From contig NZ_CP051500.1 in assembly GCF_016755635.1 (NCBI RefSeq), positions 1,364,001 through 1,428,000 on the forward strand: a stretch of DNA of 64,000 bases, read 5' to 3'. Each line of letters opens with the position of its first letter. The first letter of the stretch is position 1. The DNA comes from Helicobacter pylori (GTDB taxonomy: Bacteria; Campylobacterota; Campylobacteria; Campylobacterales; Helicobacteraceae). Below, piece after piece: positions 54,032 to 62,892 of the stretch. A model generated the notes under the pieces. That model did not search any database. It had not been told where the DNA came from and saw nothing but the letters and a program-made list of their open reading frames with translations. The position numbers and the translations under genes are program-made.

Positions 54032-54487
54032 ATGGCTCAGTTAGAAGATTTAAAAGCACATGAAAAATACAATTTGTTGTTGTGCATGGTTTCAGGCGCC
54101 TATAAGGGAACTATTCCAGGGAATGAGGATTTTAAAGAGTTGTGCGATGAATGCACTTTGAGTTATTTCCGCTCACGACGAGACAAAGCGGCTCAGCACA
54201 AGCATTTTGAGCTCATGCGTAAAGCGGATTACATCATTGGTATTGTGAATGAGGATTCAACGACTAGAGGGGCTGAAGTCCAACGGAGCGTTTTTGCCCT
54301 AAAGATTGACCATGACACTATTGGGACTGATGAAGAGGGAGCGTTAAAGGTTGAGGGCGTTTGCGCTCAAAAAGGGAGCCAAGAATACGAAGAATTAGTC
54401 AATAAAAACACTTGGCACTTCACGCACAGCACAAGACTTGGACAACCAAAATTGATTGAGCGAAAAATGAAGGGTTATGGGTTTTAA
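54032..54487 (+). CDS. Unrecognised 151-residue protein, first gene of the accessory cluster
   Basis: Start MAQLEDLKAHEKY follows AAGGAGAAGATG; the ATG three bases earlier is also possible. I do not recognise the family. The stretch RKADYIIGIVNEDSTTRGAE (65-84), a hydrophobic strand followed by DS and a Glu, is the kind of pattern seen in Rossmann-like folds such as nucleoside deoxyribosyltransferases or TIR domains. The evidence is weak, and the usual glycine-rich or aromatic partners are not clear. No signal peptide or membrane helix. It is followed 25 bp later by a DUF262 gene in the same direction, so the two probably share a message. Confidence 0.65.
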   Translation: MAQLEDLKAHEKYNLLLCMVSGAYKGTIPGNEDFKELCDECTLSYFRSRRDKAAQHKHFELMRKADYIIGIVNEDSTTRGAEVQRSVFALKIDHDTIGTDEEGALKVEGVCAQKGSQEYEELVNKNTWHFTHSTRLGQPKLIERKMKGYGF

Positions 54488-54512
54488 CCCATAAACTTAT
54501 GAAAGGATTTTA

Positions 54513-56345
54513 ATGGAATTGTTAACTTTAGACGGAGTGGTTGAAAAAGGCGTGTTTGAAATCCCTAGCTATCAAAGGGGGTATGCATGGCAGGAAAGGC
54601 AATTGAAGGATTTTTGGAACGATTTAGAGCATGTCTCTAAGCTGGGAAATAAATTCCATTACATGCACAGCTTAACCTTAAGAGGGCTTGAAAATGAGCT
54701 TGAAGATAGCGCTTTTGAAATCATAGACGGCCAGCAGCGATTGGCTACGAGCTTGATTTTATTAGACCTTTTAGCCAAGATTACCCAACATAAAGACCCA
54801 AAGTATTCTTTAATCAACCTTGAACCCGTTCTGTCCTATAAGTATTATGGTTTGAGTGAAGCTTTTGGGGCGATCATGGGAGAAGAAAAAGATTTAGAAA
54901 GGTTTCAAACTTCTTTTTACGCTAAAAATTTGATTGACGCTTATGCATTTTTTAAAGAAAAAATCAGCGATACGCCTATGGAAACGCTTGAAAAAATGTT
55001 TGATGCCCTTATAAAGAAAATGCTTTTTAGCGTGGTAGAACTGAATGATAACCGAATCGATCCGTTCAGCTCTTTTGAAACGATCAACAATCGTGGTAAG
55101 GATCTATCCACTCTGGAATTGTTTAAAAACCGCTTGCATTTTGTAGCACACAAGATTTGTAACGGACAAAAATTAGAAACGCTTCAAAAAGAGATCAATA
55201 AAACCTACACGATCATTTATGACGATTTGAGGCAATTTGAAGATGATGATTTAGAGAGGTTTTTAAAGCATTTTGTAGCGTATTATTATGGCGAGAAAGG
55301 GGATTTTAAAAAGAGGTTATTGGAAATGGAGTTTAACGCTCATAAAAGATATACCCATAACACACCCTTTAGCGATGAATATGACAAAATAGACGAGTTG
55401 TTATTCTATCTTTCTTATTCTTCTAAAGTGTGGAATTTCTTGCACACGCTTGATGAAAAGGCTATCACTCTTATTTTTAATGACAATAAAAAGCTTGAGA
55501 TAGAAATCACTCCTAAAATGTGCGGCTTGTTAGACAAGATGCGGCGTTTAAACGCTTTGAGCGACAACGCTTTTCTGCCCCTATTGCTCTCTCTTTTAAC
55601 CATACAGCTTGCTGTAAGAAGTGGCAGTGAACGGCATTACACCGCCCAAGAATTGGAGAGCTTATTAGAATATTTAGAGCGTTTCGGGTTTTTAATCTAT
55701 GGGGTTGCTGGCAAGAATACGGCCAAAAACGAATGGATTGAATTGGCTTTTGAAGCGTTCAGAGCGTATAGATATGGGGAAGAAAATATCGCCATTGAAA
55801 AACTTCCAACGCTAGAAAAGAGTTTTTTCAACAGACAAGGAAATAGCGCTTTAGAATTGCTTGAAGAGAGTATCCATTCTAAAAAGAATTCTGAAAAATG
55901 GTATAAGTGGGGCAAGGCTCTGAATTACTTGCTGTATGAATACGAGTTGCACCATAACCCTGAAACGACTCTGAATTTTGATGGCAGTATAGAAAGCATT
56001 GAGCATATCTTGCCCCAAAATCCCGATCAAGGCTATAGCGCTAAAGAAAAAAATTGGGCCAAAAACCCTAATATCGTGCATGCTTTAGGGAGCTTGCTTT
56101 TAATCCCTAAAAACGCTAACAGCTCTTTAAGCAACAAGCCTTTTGAGGAAAAAAGAAAGGCATACCTTAAAGGCTCTTATAGCGAAAAAGAAGTGGCCAA
56201 AAACGCTTCTTTCGGGATTACAGAGATTCAACAAAGGAGCGAAAAATTATTAGACTTTTTAATCGCGCATTATCGTATCGCTGAATTGGTGGGTGAAAGT
56301 GTGATTAAAGCTTTTAAAAACGCTCTTTTAAAAGAGATCAAATGA
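54513..56345 (+). CDS. DUF262/DUF1524 protein, GmrSD-like type IV restriction enzyme candidate
   Basis: 610 residues. The N-terminal DUF262 (ParB/Srx-like, GmrS) has IPSYQRGYAW (17-26), IDGQQRLATS (71-80) and NNRGKDLSTLELFKNRL (about 191-207). The C-terminal DUF1524 (HNH-like, GmrD) has IEHILPQNP (about 494-502) and LGSLLLIPKNAN ... LSNKPFEEKRKAY. Fusion proteins of this kind cut glucosylated or otherwise modified phage DNA using NTP. Whether this one does is inference. All motif residues I expect are present and the frame is intact. It sits between two unrecognised genes beside the rRNA locus, a common place for defence cargo. Confidence 0.85.
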   Translation: MELLTLDGVVEKGVFEIPSYQRGYAWQERQLKDFWNDLEHVSKLGNKFHYMHSLTLRGLENELEDSAFEIIDGQQRLATSLILLDLLAKITQHKDPKYSLINLEPVLSYKYYGLSEAFGAIMGEEKDLERFQTSFYAKNLIDAYAFFKEKISDTPMETLEKMFDALIKKMLFSVVELNDNRIDPFSSFETINNRGKDLSTLELFKNRLHFVAHKICNGQKLETLQKEINKTYTIIYDDLRQFEDDDLERFLKHFVAYYYGEKGDFKKRLLEMEFNAHKRYTHNTPFSDEYDKIDELLFYLSYSSKVWNFLHTLDEKAITLIFNDNKKLEIEITPKMCGLLDKMRRLNALSDNAFLPLLLSLLTIQLAVRSGSERHYTAQELESLLEYLERFGFLIYGVAGKNTAKNEWIELAFEAFRAYRYGEENIAIEKLPTLEKSFFNRQGNSALELLEESIHSKKNSEKWYKWGKALNYLLYEYELHHNPETTLNFDGSIESIEHILPQNPDQGYSAKEKNWAKNPNIVHALGSLLLIPKNANSSLSNKPFEEKRKAYLKGSYSEKEVAKNASFGITEIQQRSEKLLDFLIAHYRIAELVGESVIKAFKNALLKEIK

Positions 56346-56387
56346 AGCGATCACTCAAAAATAAGGGGGGCGTTTTGAAACGCCCAC

Positions 56388-56425
56388 CCCACAACAAGGA
56401 GGAACAAGCCATGCCAAAAAGATAA
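56388..56425 (+). other. Possible four-codon leader with a strong ribosome site
   Basis: AAGGAGGAACAAGCC then ATG CCA AAA AGA TAA (MPKR). A GGGCGTTTT-G-AAACGCCC hairpin stands just before it (about 56367-56385). It may be a translated leader for the next gene, a decayed start, or chance. Confidence 0.35.
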
Positions 56426-56495
56426 AAAACATTAAAAAACATTGAACGGACAATTATAGCGGAATTTAAAACAAATTTTTACCAAGGAGTATTTT

Positions 56496-57395
56496 ATGGG
56501 TTTTCAAAACGAAAATCAGTTAAAAGTAGGCGCGTTGGTCAAAGCCACAATCAACGGCAAAGTGGTGGAGGCTAAAGTCATTAGTATTGGGTTTAATCGT
56601 GTAACCTTAAGGAGCGAAAAAGGCAACGAAGCCACTTATGTTTTCAATAGCGATAAGTTCTTAAAGTGGTTCAATAAAGTTCCATTGAATGAAGTTGCGA
56701 ACAATTACGCTGAAAAAAGCGGAGAGGATTTGTTGAAAGGCGTTAAAATCGTTACGAGCGGTGCGAGTGTTAAGGATAGGACTACCACTCCTAAAGAAAA
56801 AGAGGATAGGTTTAAACTCGCTTTTGGATTTAAGACTACTGATGATAAGACTAGCTTTGAGATTATTGCGGAGGATTATACTTTAAGTGAGAGAAAAAGG
56901 AGGCTTGGGGCGTTATTATCTCCTATGTTTTTTGAGGGGAGCGGTAATCAAGCGTCCGCTATCATTATTACTGCTCTCCATTATGCGAAAAGATTAAACC
57001 GACATAGCGATGCGGAGTGGCGTGCTATGATTGATAACCGAGATGAGGAAAAATGCGAACTTACGACACTTGACAACTTGGATAGAGTAGGGACAACTTT
57101 ATTCTGTGGCATGATTAAAGAGTATGCGGAGGGTAATAAGGAGTTTGAAAAAGAACTTAACGATTTTTCACCTGATGGTTTTTGGGCTACGACTTTACCT
57201 AAAAACAAAAATGAGGCGTTGTTTATCGCGCAACTTTTATGCGATGGCGGTATCAATAAATATGGATTAAGCTGTGCGGGTCTTACTGAAAATTTGCTAA
57301 AAGACATTTTCAATAATATTGGACTAGCAACTGCTAAAGAGGTTGATGAGCACCTCGCTAATTTAGATAAAGAGGAGGCGGAGTTAAAAGAATAA
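56496..57395 (+). CDS. Unrecognised 299-residue protein with N-terminal SH3/KOW-like segment
   Basis: Start after CCAAGGAGTATTTT at 56496. Residues 9-50 (VGALVKATINGKVVEAKVI then VTLRSEKGNEATYVF) look like a small SH3- or KOW-type beta barrel. The remaining 220 residues are mixed helical with no catalytic motif I know. Several stretches (SERKRRLGALLSPMFFEG; LTTLDNLDRVGTTLFCGM) look conserved rather than low complexity. Its codon use seems to favour GAG and GCG more than neighbouring genes, which may mean recent transfer. It ends in a terminator. A link with the DUF262 gene is based only on proximity. Confidence 0.7.
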   Translation: MGFQNENQLKVGALVKATINGKVVEAKVISIGFNRVTLRSEKGNEATYVFNSDKFLKWFNKVPLNEVANNYAEKSGEDLLKGVKIVTSGASVKDRTTTPKEKEDRFKLAFGFKTTDDKTSFEIIAEDYTLSERKRRLGALLSPMFFEGSGNQASAIIITALHYAKRLNRHSDAEWRAMIDNRDEEKCELTTLDNLDRVGTTLFCGMIKEYAEGNKEFEKELNDFSPDGFWATTLPKNKNEALFIAQLLCDGGINKYGLSCAGLTENLLKDIFNNIGLATAKEVDEHLANLDKEEAELKE

Positions 57396-57423
57396 CCCCC
57401 CCCCTTGTGGGGTCTCCTTTTTT
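57396..57423 (+). terminator. Terminator of the accessory cluster
   Basis: C9-TTGT-GGGG followed by TCTCCTTTTTT. A stem of four to five G:C pairs and a T run, directly after the stop codon. Confidence 0.65.
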
Positions 57424-57513
57424 ACTCTTTTATTCTCTTATTTTTCTCATTTTCCCCCTAATTTATCCATTTAACTTGGAAGGGCTTTAATCTTAAAACC
57501 CTATCTTTGCGCG

Positions 57514-57954
57514 TTATTTCGCATTCAAAAGGCGTTTTTCTTTAAATTCCTGGTATTCTTTGAGAGCGTAATTCACAAAGGGCTTGATCGCAATCCCGCC
57601 CCTAGAGACAAAATCCCCATACACTTCCAAATACTTTGGCTCTAGCAATTGGACTAAATCTAGTAATATCGTATTGACACAGCTCTCATGAAAACTCCCA
57701 TGGTTTCTGTAACTGAATAAATAGAGTTTTAAGGACTTGCTTTCTACCATTTTATCTTTAGGGATATAGCGGATGTAAATAGTGCCAAAATCCGGCTGGG
57801 AAGTGATGGGGCAAAGGCTTGTAAATTCCTTACACTCTAGCGTGATTAAGGGGTCTAAATTGGGGTTTGGGTTAGGGAAAGCTTCTAATAACTGGCTGTT
57901 GTATTCAAAAATATAGGGCGTTTTAGCGCCTAGGGATTTTAATTCAGGGGTCAT
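57514..57954 (-). CDS. queF: NADPH-dependent 7-cyano-7-deazaguanine reductase
   Basis: QueF reduces preQ0 to preQ1 in queuosine synthesis, the modified base of tRNAs with GUN anticodons. 146 residues of the short (unimodular) class. SLCPITSQPDFGTIYIRYIP (about 46-65) holds the catalytic Cys and Asp, and ESKSLKLYLFSYRNHGSFHE (about 71-90) is the QueF signature with substrate His and Glu. Divergent from rsfS. The other queuosine genes are not in view. Confidence 0.94.
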   Translation of the reverse strand: MTPELKSLGAKTPYIFEYNSQLLEAFPNPNPNLDPLITLECKEFTSLCPITSQPDFGTIYIRYIPKDKMVESKSLKLYLFSYRNHGSFHESCVNTILLDLVQLLEPKYLEVYGDFVSRGGIAIKPFVNYALKEYQEFKEKRLLNAK

Positions 57955-57974
57955 TAATCTTCCTTGATTTAAGT

Positions 57975-57980
57975 TATAAT
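57975..57980 (+). promoter_or_regulatory. -10 box of rsfS
   Basis: AAGTTATAATAAGG holds TATAAT, 33 bases before the rsfS ATG; AGGAAAC precedes that ATG. Confidence 0.65.
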
Positions 57981-58012
57981 AAGGCTATTTTAACCCATTT
58001 TTTAGGAAACTC

Positions 58013-58354
58013 ATGGACAAACGCATAGAAACGATTACGGCTTTATTAGATGAAAAAAAGGCTTTTGATATTACGCATATTGATTTATCCAAAACCCCCT
58101 ACTTGGTAGAAGATGTCATTATCGCCACTACGCTAGCGAACAAGCATGCCCTTTCTTTATTGGACGCGCTTAAAAACACTCTTAAGCCTTTAGGCGAAGT
58201 CTTTTACCAAATAGATGAGTCTAATGAAGAGTGGATCATTTTGGATTTAGGGGATTTGATGATCCATCTTTTCACCGAAGAATGCCGTAAAAAATTTGAC
58301 TTAGAAGGGTTTTTGAATACCTACAAGAGGGAGAGCGTTCATCAAAACGCCTAA
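58013..58354 (+). CDS. rsfS: Ribosomal silencing factor RsfS
   Basis: RsfS (Iojap family) binds ribosomal protein L14 and keeps the 50S subunit from joining 30S when nutrients are low. 113 residues with the family core VEDVIIATTLANKHALSLLD, then EWIILDLGDLMIHLFTEECR and KKFDLE. Normal length. Its 3' end overlaps the miaA N-terminus by about 14 bases. Confidence 0.92.
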   Translation: MDKRIETITALLDEKKAFDITHIDLSKTPYLVEDVIIATTLANKHALSLLDALKNTLKPLGEVFYQIDESNEEWIILDLGDLMIHLFTEECRKKFDLEGFLNTYKRESVHQNA

Positions 58355-59258
58355 GAAACTCATCGCGCTTCTAGGGCCTAGCGGGAGCGGGAAAAGCGCT
58401 CTTTCCATTGAATTAGCCCAAGAATTGGACGCTGAAATCTTTTCTTTGGATTCTTTGAGTATTTATAAAGACATCAATATCGCTTCGGCTAAACCGAGCC
58501 TGAAAGAACGAAAAAATATCAAGCATTACGCCCTAGATTACCTTAACATTGATGAAAAAAATAACGCCCCCCTTTTTAAAACCCTTTTAGAGGACGCTAT
58601 GAGAGTGTCTTCTAAAGAAATTTTACTCATTGTGGGAGGGAGCAGTTTTTATTTAAAATCCATTTTAGAAGGTTTGAGCAGCATGCCAAAAATTAGCGGT
58701 GAAGAGGCTGTAAAAATAGAGCGAGAAATCAGCTCTTTGGCTAACCCTTACGCGTTTTTAAAATCCATTGACCCCACAAGCACTTTTAAAATCCATCCAA
58801 ACGACACTTACCGCATCCATAAGGCTTTAGAAATCTTTTATTCCACCCACACGCCCCCAAGCGAGTATTTTAAAACTAACCCTAAAAAACCCTTTGAGCA
58901 TGCTATCTCATTATTCGCTCTTTCTATTGAAAAAAGCGCGCTTGCAAACAACATCAAACAGCGCACCAAAAACATGCTTGATTGTGGTCTTATTGAAGAA
59001 ATCAAAGCCCTTTATGCTCAATACCCTAAAGATTCACAGCCTTTTAAAGCCATAGGCGTTAAAGAGAGCATTCTTTTTTTAGAAAAACAACTCACTTTAA
59101 AGGAGCTAGAAGAAACGATTACCTCTAACACCATCCAATTAGCCAAGCGCCAAAACACTTTCAATAAAACCCAATTCAACAACCTTTACACAGGGAGCGT
59201 TGGAGAAGTTAGGCATGCGATTTTAAAACACTCAAAAAGCGATACAAGGGAGCGATAA
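58341..59258 (+). CDS. miaA: tRNA dimethylallyltransferase MiaA, apparently with an ATC start
   Basis: MiaA adds the isopentenyl group to A37 of tRNAs reading UNN codons. The P-loop is LLGPSGSGKSALS, then SLDSLSIYKDI, IVGGSSFYLKSI and KQRTKNMLDCGLIEEI follow. About 305 residues. The expected start, just before KTPKKLIALLGPS, is ATC at 58341, with GGGAG seven bases upstream. An in-frame TGA lies eight codons before it, and no ATG, GTG or TTG exists between that stop and the P-loop. The next usable start (TTG 58425) would delete the P-loop. Either ATC (or an ATA 24 bases upstream) is used at low efficiency, or a base change has crippled the gene. Confidence 0.85.
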   Translation: MKTPKKLIALLGPSGSGKSALSIELAQELDAEIFSLDSLSIYKDINIASAKPSLKERKNIKHYALDYLNIDEKNNAPLFKTLLEDAMRVSSKEILLIVGGSSFYLKSILEGLSSMPKISGEEAVKIEREISSLANPYAFLKSIDPTSTFKIHPNDTYRIHKALEIFYSTHTPPSEYFKTNPKKPFEHAISLFALSIEKSALANNIKQRTKNMLDCGLIEEIKALYAQYPKDSQPFKAIGVKESILFLEKQLTLKELEETITSNTIQLAKRQNTFNKTQFNNLYTGSVGEVRHAILKHSKSDTRER

Positions 59259-60362
59259 ATGGATACGCAAAATTTACCCGATCAAGTTATCCCTATTTTT
59301 ATGAGTTTTGATAAGAATTACGCACTAGGGGCAGGAGTTTGCCTTTATTCGTTACTCTCCCATGCGAGCAGGCACACAAGCGCGATAGACTTTAGCCCCT
59401 TAAATCAAAGCAACCAACTTTTAGGCGCTAACATCGTGTATAAAATCCATTGTTTGGTTAAAGGGGTAACTTTAGAGCAGCAAAACAAGCTTTTAAAAAC
59501 CCTTGAGCCTTTTAAAACATTCGCTTCATTAGAGTTTATAGACATCAATTCGCTCGATCATTCCATAGAAAGCTATCTCAATGAGTCTTGCTCCAAGCGT
59601 TATGGCGGGCTTCTTGTTTTGTGCCGGCTCTTGCTCGCTTCGCTCTTCCCTAATTATTCTAAAATCATTTCCATAGATGTGGATACGGTGTTTTTGGGCG
59701 ATGTTGCAAGCGCTTATTTTGCGCTGGATAACGATCCCACTAAGTTGCTTGGCATGGTGAGAGACACTTTTTCCCACCTTTCTTTTGAAGCCTTTTGTGA
59801 TTTTTGCGAGCGCGCTTGTAAGAATTTTAAAATGGATTTTTCACGCTTTAGCCCAAACGAATTGAAACGCATCCATCAAGGTTTTAACATGGGCTTTTTG
59901 GTGGCGAATTTGGATTTGTGGCGCGAAAATGGGTTTGAAAAAATCGCTTTAGAGTTTTTGAAAAATAGGGGAAAGGATCTTTTCTACCCTGAGCAGTGTT
60001 TAATCAATATGGTGTTTTTAGAGCGTATTTTAGAATTGCCTATTTATTATAATTGCTATTCTGACTTTTTCAAAGAGCACTACCCTAAAAACATCATCAT
60101 GCTCCATTTCATCCAATACAAGCCGTGGCGTTCTGTGAGTTCTTTGAACGGGCGTTTGATTTGCTATGAAGCTGAAGCGAGTTTTTGGCTCGCCAACCTT
60201 TTTTGCACCCCTTTTAAAAACGATTTTTTTAAAGAACGCCTTGAAATGGCTAAAGACCAACAAATGCAATCTTTTAAAACCCACATCCGATCAAAAACGA
60301 TTAGGGATTATTTTTGTTTTAGGATAAAAAATATTTTGAAAAAAGTTTTCAAACTCTCTTAA
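59259..60362 (+). CDS. rfaJ: Lipopolysaccharide glycosyltransferase, family 8 (RfaJ type)
   Basis: Adds a hexose, from memory a 1,2-linked glucose, to the LPS core. 367 residues. Family 8 features: PIFMSFDKNYALGAGVCLYS near the start, the metal-binding DxD as SIDVDTVFLGDV (about 142-153), and FNMGFLVANLDLWRENGF. The C-terminus is basic (KTIRDYFCFRIKNILKK), as for peripheral membrane enzymes. It directly follows miaA and precedes the phosphoethanolamine transferase, so the two LPS genes are linked. Confidence 0.88.
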   Translation: MDTQNLPDQVIPIFMSFDKNYALGAGVCLYSLLSHASRHTSAIDFSPLNQSNQLLGANIVYKIHCLVKGVTLEQQNKLLKTLEPFKTFASLEFIDINSLDHSIESYLNESCSKRYGGLLVLCRLLLASLFPNYSKIISIDVDTVFLGDVASAYFALDNDPTKLLGMVRDTFSHLSFEAFCDFCERACKNFKMDFSRFSPNELKRIHQGFNMGFLVANLDLWRENGFEKIALEFLKNRGKDLFYPEQCLINMVFLERILELPIYYNCYSDFFKEHYPKNIIMLHFIQYKPWRSVSSLNGRLICYEAEASFWLANLFCTPFKNDFFKERLEMAKDQQMQSFKTHIRSKTIRDYFCFRIKNILKKVFKLS

Positions 60363-60371
60363 AGGGCATTC

Positions 60372-62049
60372 ATGGAAAAATTATTGAAATTTTTAAAATT
60401 CTTTGCCAATAGCGTAACTCTAGATGAAAAATTTTTAATATTCCTTCTTTGTAACGCCCTTTCTAACGCTTACAAAAATAGCGATTTGTTTTCTTTCTCC
60501 AAAGGCTTTTTAGGCACTTTTTTAATCGGGTTTGTGGTGTATTATGGTTGCACGCTAATCCCTAAAAAGCACTTGAAATATTCATTAGAATGGCTGTTTA
60601 TAGGAAGCGGTATTATTCTTAGCGTGGCTGAAATTTTTACGCTCTTTATGTTTAAAATGCCTTTTTCCAAAGGCTTGATTGACACGCTTTTAGCCACAAA
60701 CAGCTCTGAAACGATGGCGTTTATAAAAAGCTATAACAATTATTTGTTTTACTACGCTTTGATTTTGATCGCTTTGTTGATCTCCATTAAAATCATTCGC
60801 TTTAGAGTGCTTGTGCCTGGTGTGATAGCGGGCGTTTTAGGGCTTTCTATCCTTACAATAGGGAGCGTTCGTAACATTAAACACCTTACAAAAAACGATG
60901 CGATTTTAAAAAGATCATTGTTTTCTCTCTCTTTAACTAGGGGGTTTTATTCCGCTTATTTGAGCTTGTTTGATCGCCAACAAGCCATAAAATTTTATAG
61001 CTTTTTAAATAACCTTTATTTACCAAGCGATTATCTTTCTAGCACGGGCGATGTTAAAAATGTCATCTTAGTCATCGGCGAAAGTGCGAGCAGAAATTTC
61101 ATGCAACTCTATGGCTACAACGCCCCCAATAACCCCTTATTGAGCCCACTCGCCAACGAGAGAGAGAGAGAGAGAGAGAGAGAGTAACAACCTGTTCGTG
61201 TTTTCTGACACGATAAGCAAAGAAGCCCACACCTCTGAAGTCTTTGAAAGCCTGCTCAATTACAGCAACGCTGAAACGAATAAGCCTTGGTATCATTATC
61301 ACAACATGATAGATATTTTTAAGCGATCCCGTTATGAAACTTTTTGGCTAGAAAAACAAATCGTCGATCAATGGGGGATCACACAAAACCTGGTCTCTAA
61401 TCGCTCTCAAAACCGCTACTACATTTTAGGAGACTATGGCGCATACGATGAAGAGCTGGCGAAATTTTATTCTAAAAATGTCCAGCCAAAATTAAAGAAC
61501 AAGAATTTTATCGTGTTCCATTTGTTAGGATCGCATAGTTGGTATGCCGATCGTTTCCCTAAAAGCTTTGCCAAGTTCAAACCAAGTGATCTGGATTTTT
61601 CTCATTTGCACGCAATCAGCGATAGAGACAAGCAAATCGTTACTGATTATGTCAATTCGCTTTATTATAACGACGCTGTTTTGAATGGAATTTTTAACCT
61701 CTTTAAAGACAAAGACGCTATTGTGTTTTACTTGAGCGACCATGCGCAAGACATGTTTGAAAGCGGCCCTACTTATGGGCACAGGTGCTCTAAAGCGGGA
61801 TTAGAAATCCCTTTTATGATTTATGTGAGCGATATTTTTAAAGAAAAACACCCCGAGAAAGTAAAGTTGATTAAAAACGCTTTAAACAAACCTTTCATGA
61901 GCGATGATTTAATCCATTCTCTTTTGCCTTTGGTGGGCATTCACACTAAAGATGAAATAGAGAGTAAAAATCTTTTTAGCCCTAAATTTGACACTCAAAG
62001 AAAAAGGGCTGTTTGTTATGGCAGCATGGATTATGATAGGACTAAATAA
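60372..62049 (+). CDS. Phosphoethanolamine transferase (EptA family), phase-variable, OFF ((GA) repeat)
   Basis: A sulfatase-fold membrane enzyme that would add phosphoethanolamine to lipid A or core sugar. The first part (to 61187) has about five membrane helices, then VILVIGESASRNFMQLYGY, where Glu is a metal ligand. The frame then meets 13 GA units (61158-61184) and ends ERERERERE then TAA. The rest (from about 61185) begins NNLFVFSDTISKEAHTSEVF, with the probable Thr nucleophile, and later FYLSDHAQDMFESGPTYGHR with metal ligands. One more GA unit, or two fewer, would join them. The off product keeps the membrane part but no catalytic centre. Confidence 0.9.
61158..61184. repeat. GA dinucleotide repeat, 13 units plus G
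   Basis: GA repeated from 61158 to 61184. The reading is 9 codons alternating Glu and Arg and then TAA. A change of plus one or minus two units restores the frame into AGT AAC AAC (SNN). Confidence 0.95.
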
Positions 62050-62109
62050 TAATAAGGCTCTGTTCTCATCAATAGGGATAAGCTTGATTCCACATAAAGC
62101 TTTTCAACC

Positions 62110-62889
62110 CTATCTCAAAATCTTCACTTCTTCTTCTAAATGAATGCCGTATTCTTGTAACACTCTGGTTTTGGCGAGTTCTATCAAATCCAGGGCTTCT
62201 TCAAATTCTGCACCCCCCAAATTCACTAAAAAATTCGCATGCTCTTTAGCAAATCCCACTCTTTTCAAACAATAACCCCTTAAGCCCACGCCCTCTAAAA
62301 GCCTGCCCGCATGATCGTTAGGCGGGTTTTTGAAACAGCTCCCAAAATTAGGCAATTTGGGATGGCTTTTGCGCATGCTTTTACACGCTTTTAAAACTTC
62401 TTGTCTAAAACCATGCGTTTTTTTAAACATCGCCCTTAAAACAACGCCATTGAATTTGCTGCTGCGATAGCCCAGCCCCAAAGTCTCTTTTTCTAGCCAT
62501 TCGCCATTAATGCAAGCGCTTTCTAAAACATTTTTGATTTCAAATTCTTTCATGCCGGCATTCATTTTAACTAACGCCCCTAAAGTGCCAGGCAATTGCC
62601 CTAAAAACTCCAAACCCCCTAAATCATTCGCCCTAAAATAATTAAAAATTTTAGACGCATTGGCCGCTCCCCCTACCTCCACCCACTCACCTTGATCGCA
62701 AATATAATCATAGTTTTTTCCTAATAAAGCGAGATTTTTCACGCCAGGAGCGATTAAAAGGTTGTTCGCTAAGCCTATGATCTGGTGTTCTTGAGAGATT
62801 TCATTATCGTTTTCTAAAACGCTCACTTTTAAAGGCGTGCCGATTTTCACGCTGCTGTAACGAGAAAAATCAATGGTGGTTTCTAGCAT
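62110..62889 (-). CDS. murB: UDP-N-acetylenolpyruvoylglucosamine reductase
   Basis: MurB makes UDP-MurNAc, the second committed step of peptidoglycan synthesis, with FAD and NADPH. 259 residues, the short Helicobacter form. LEFLGQLPGTLGALVKMNAG is the FAD-binding region, KLPNFGSCFKNPPNDHAGRL carries the catalytic Ser, and the C-terminal EEVKI holds the Glu. Starts 3 bp after fliQ stops; convergent with the phosphoethanolamine transferase gene. A possible shared terminator hairpin (ATAGGGATAAGCTT ... AAGCTTTTCAACCCTAT) lies at 62080-62116. Confidence 0.93.
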   Translation of the reverse strand: MLETTIDFSRYSSVKIGTPLKVSVLENDNEISQEHQIIGLANNLLIAPGVKNLALLGKNYDYICDQGEWVEVGGAANASKIFNYFRANDLGGLEFLGQLPGTLGALVKMNAGMKEFEIKNVLESACINGEWLEKETLGLGYRSSKFNGVVLRAMFKKTHGFRQEVLKACKSMRKSHPKLPNFGSCFKNPPNDHAGRLLEGVGLRGYCLKRVGFAKEHANFLVNLGGAEFEEALDLIELAKTRVLQEYGIHLEEEVKILR

Positions 62890-62892
62890 TTT

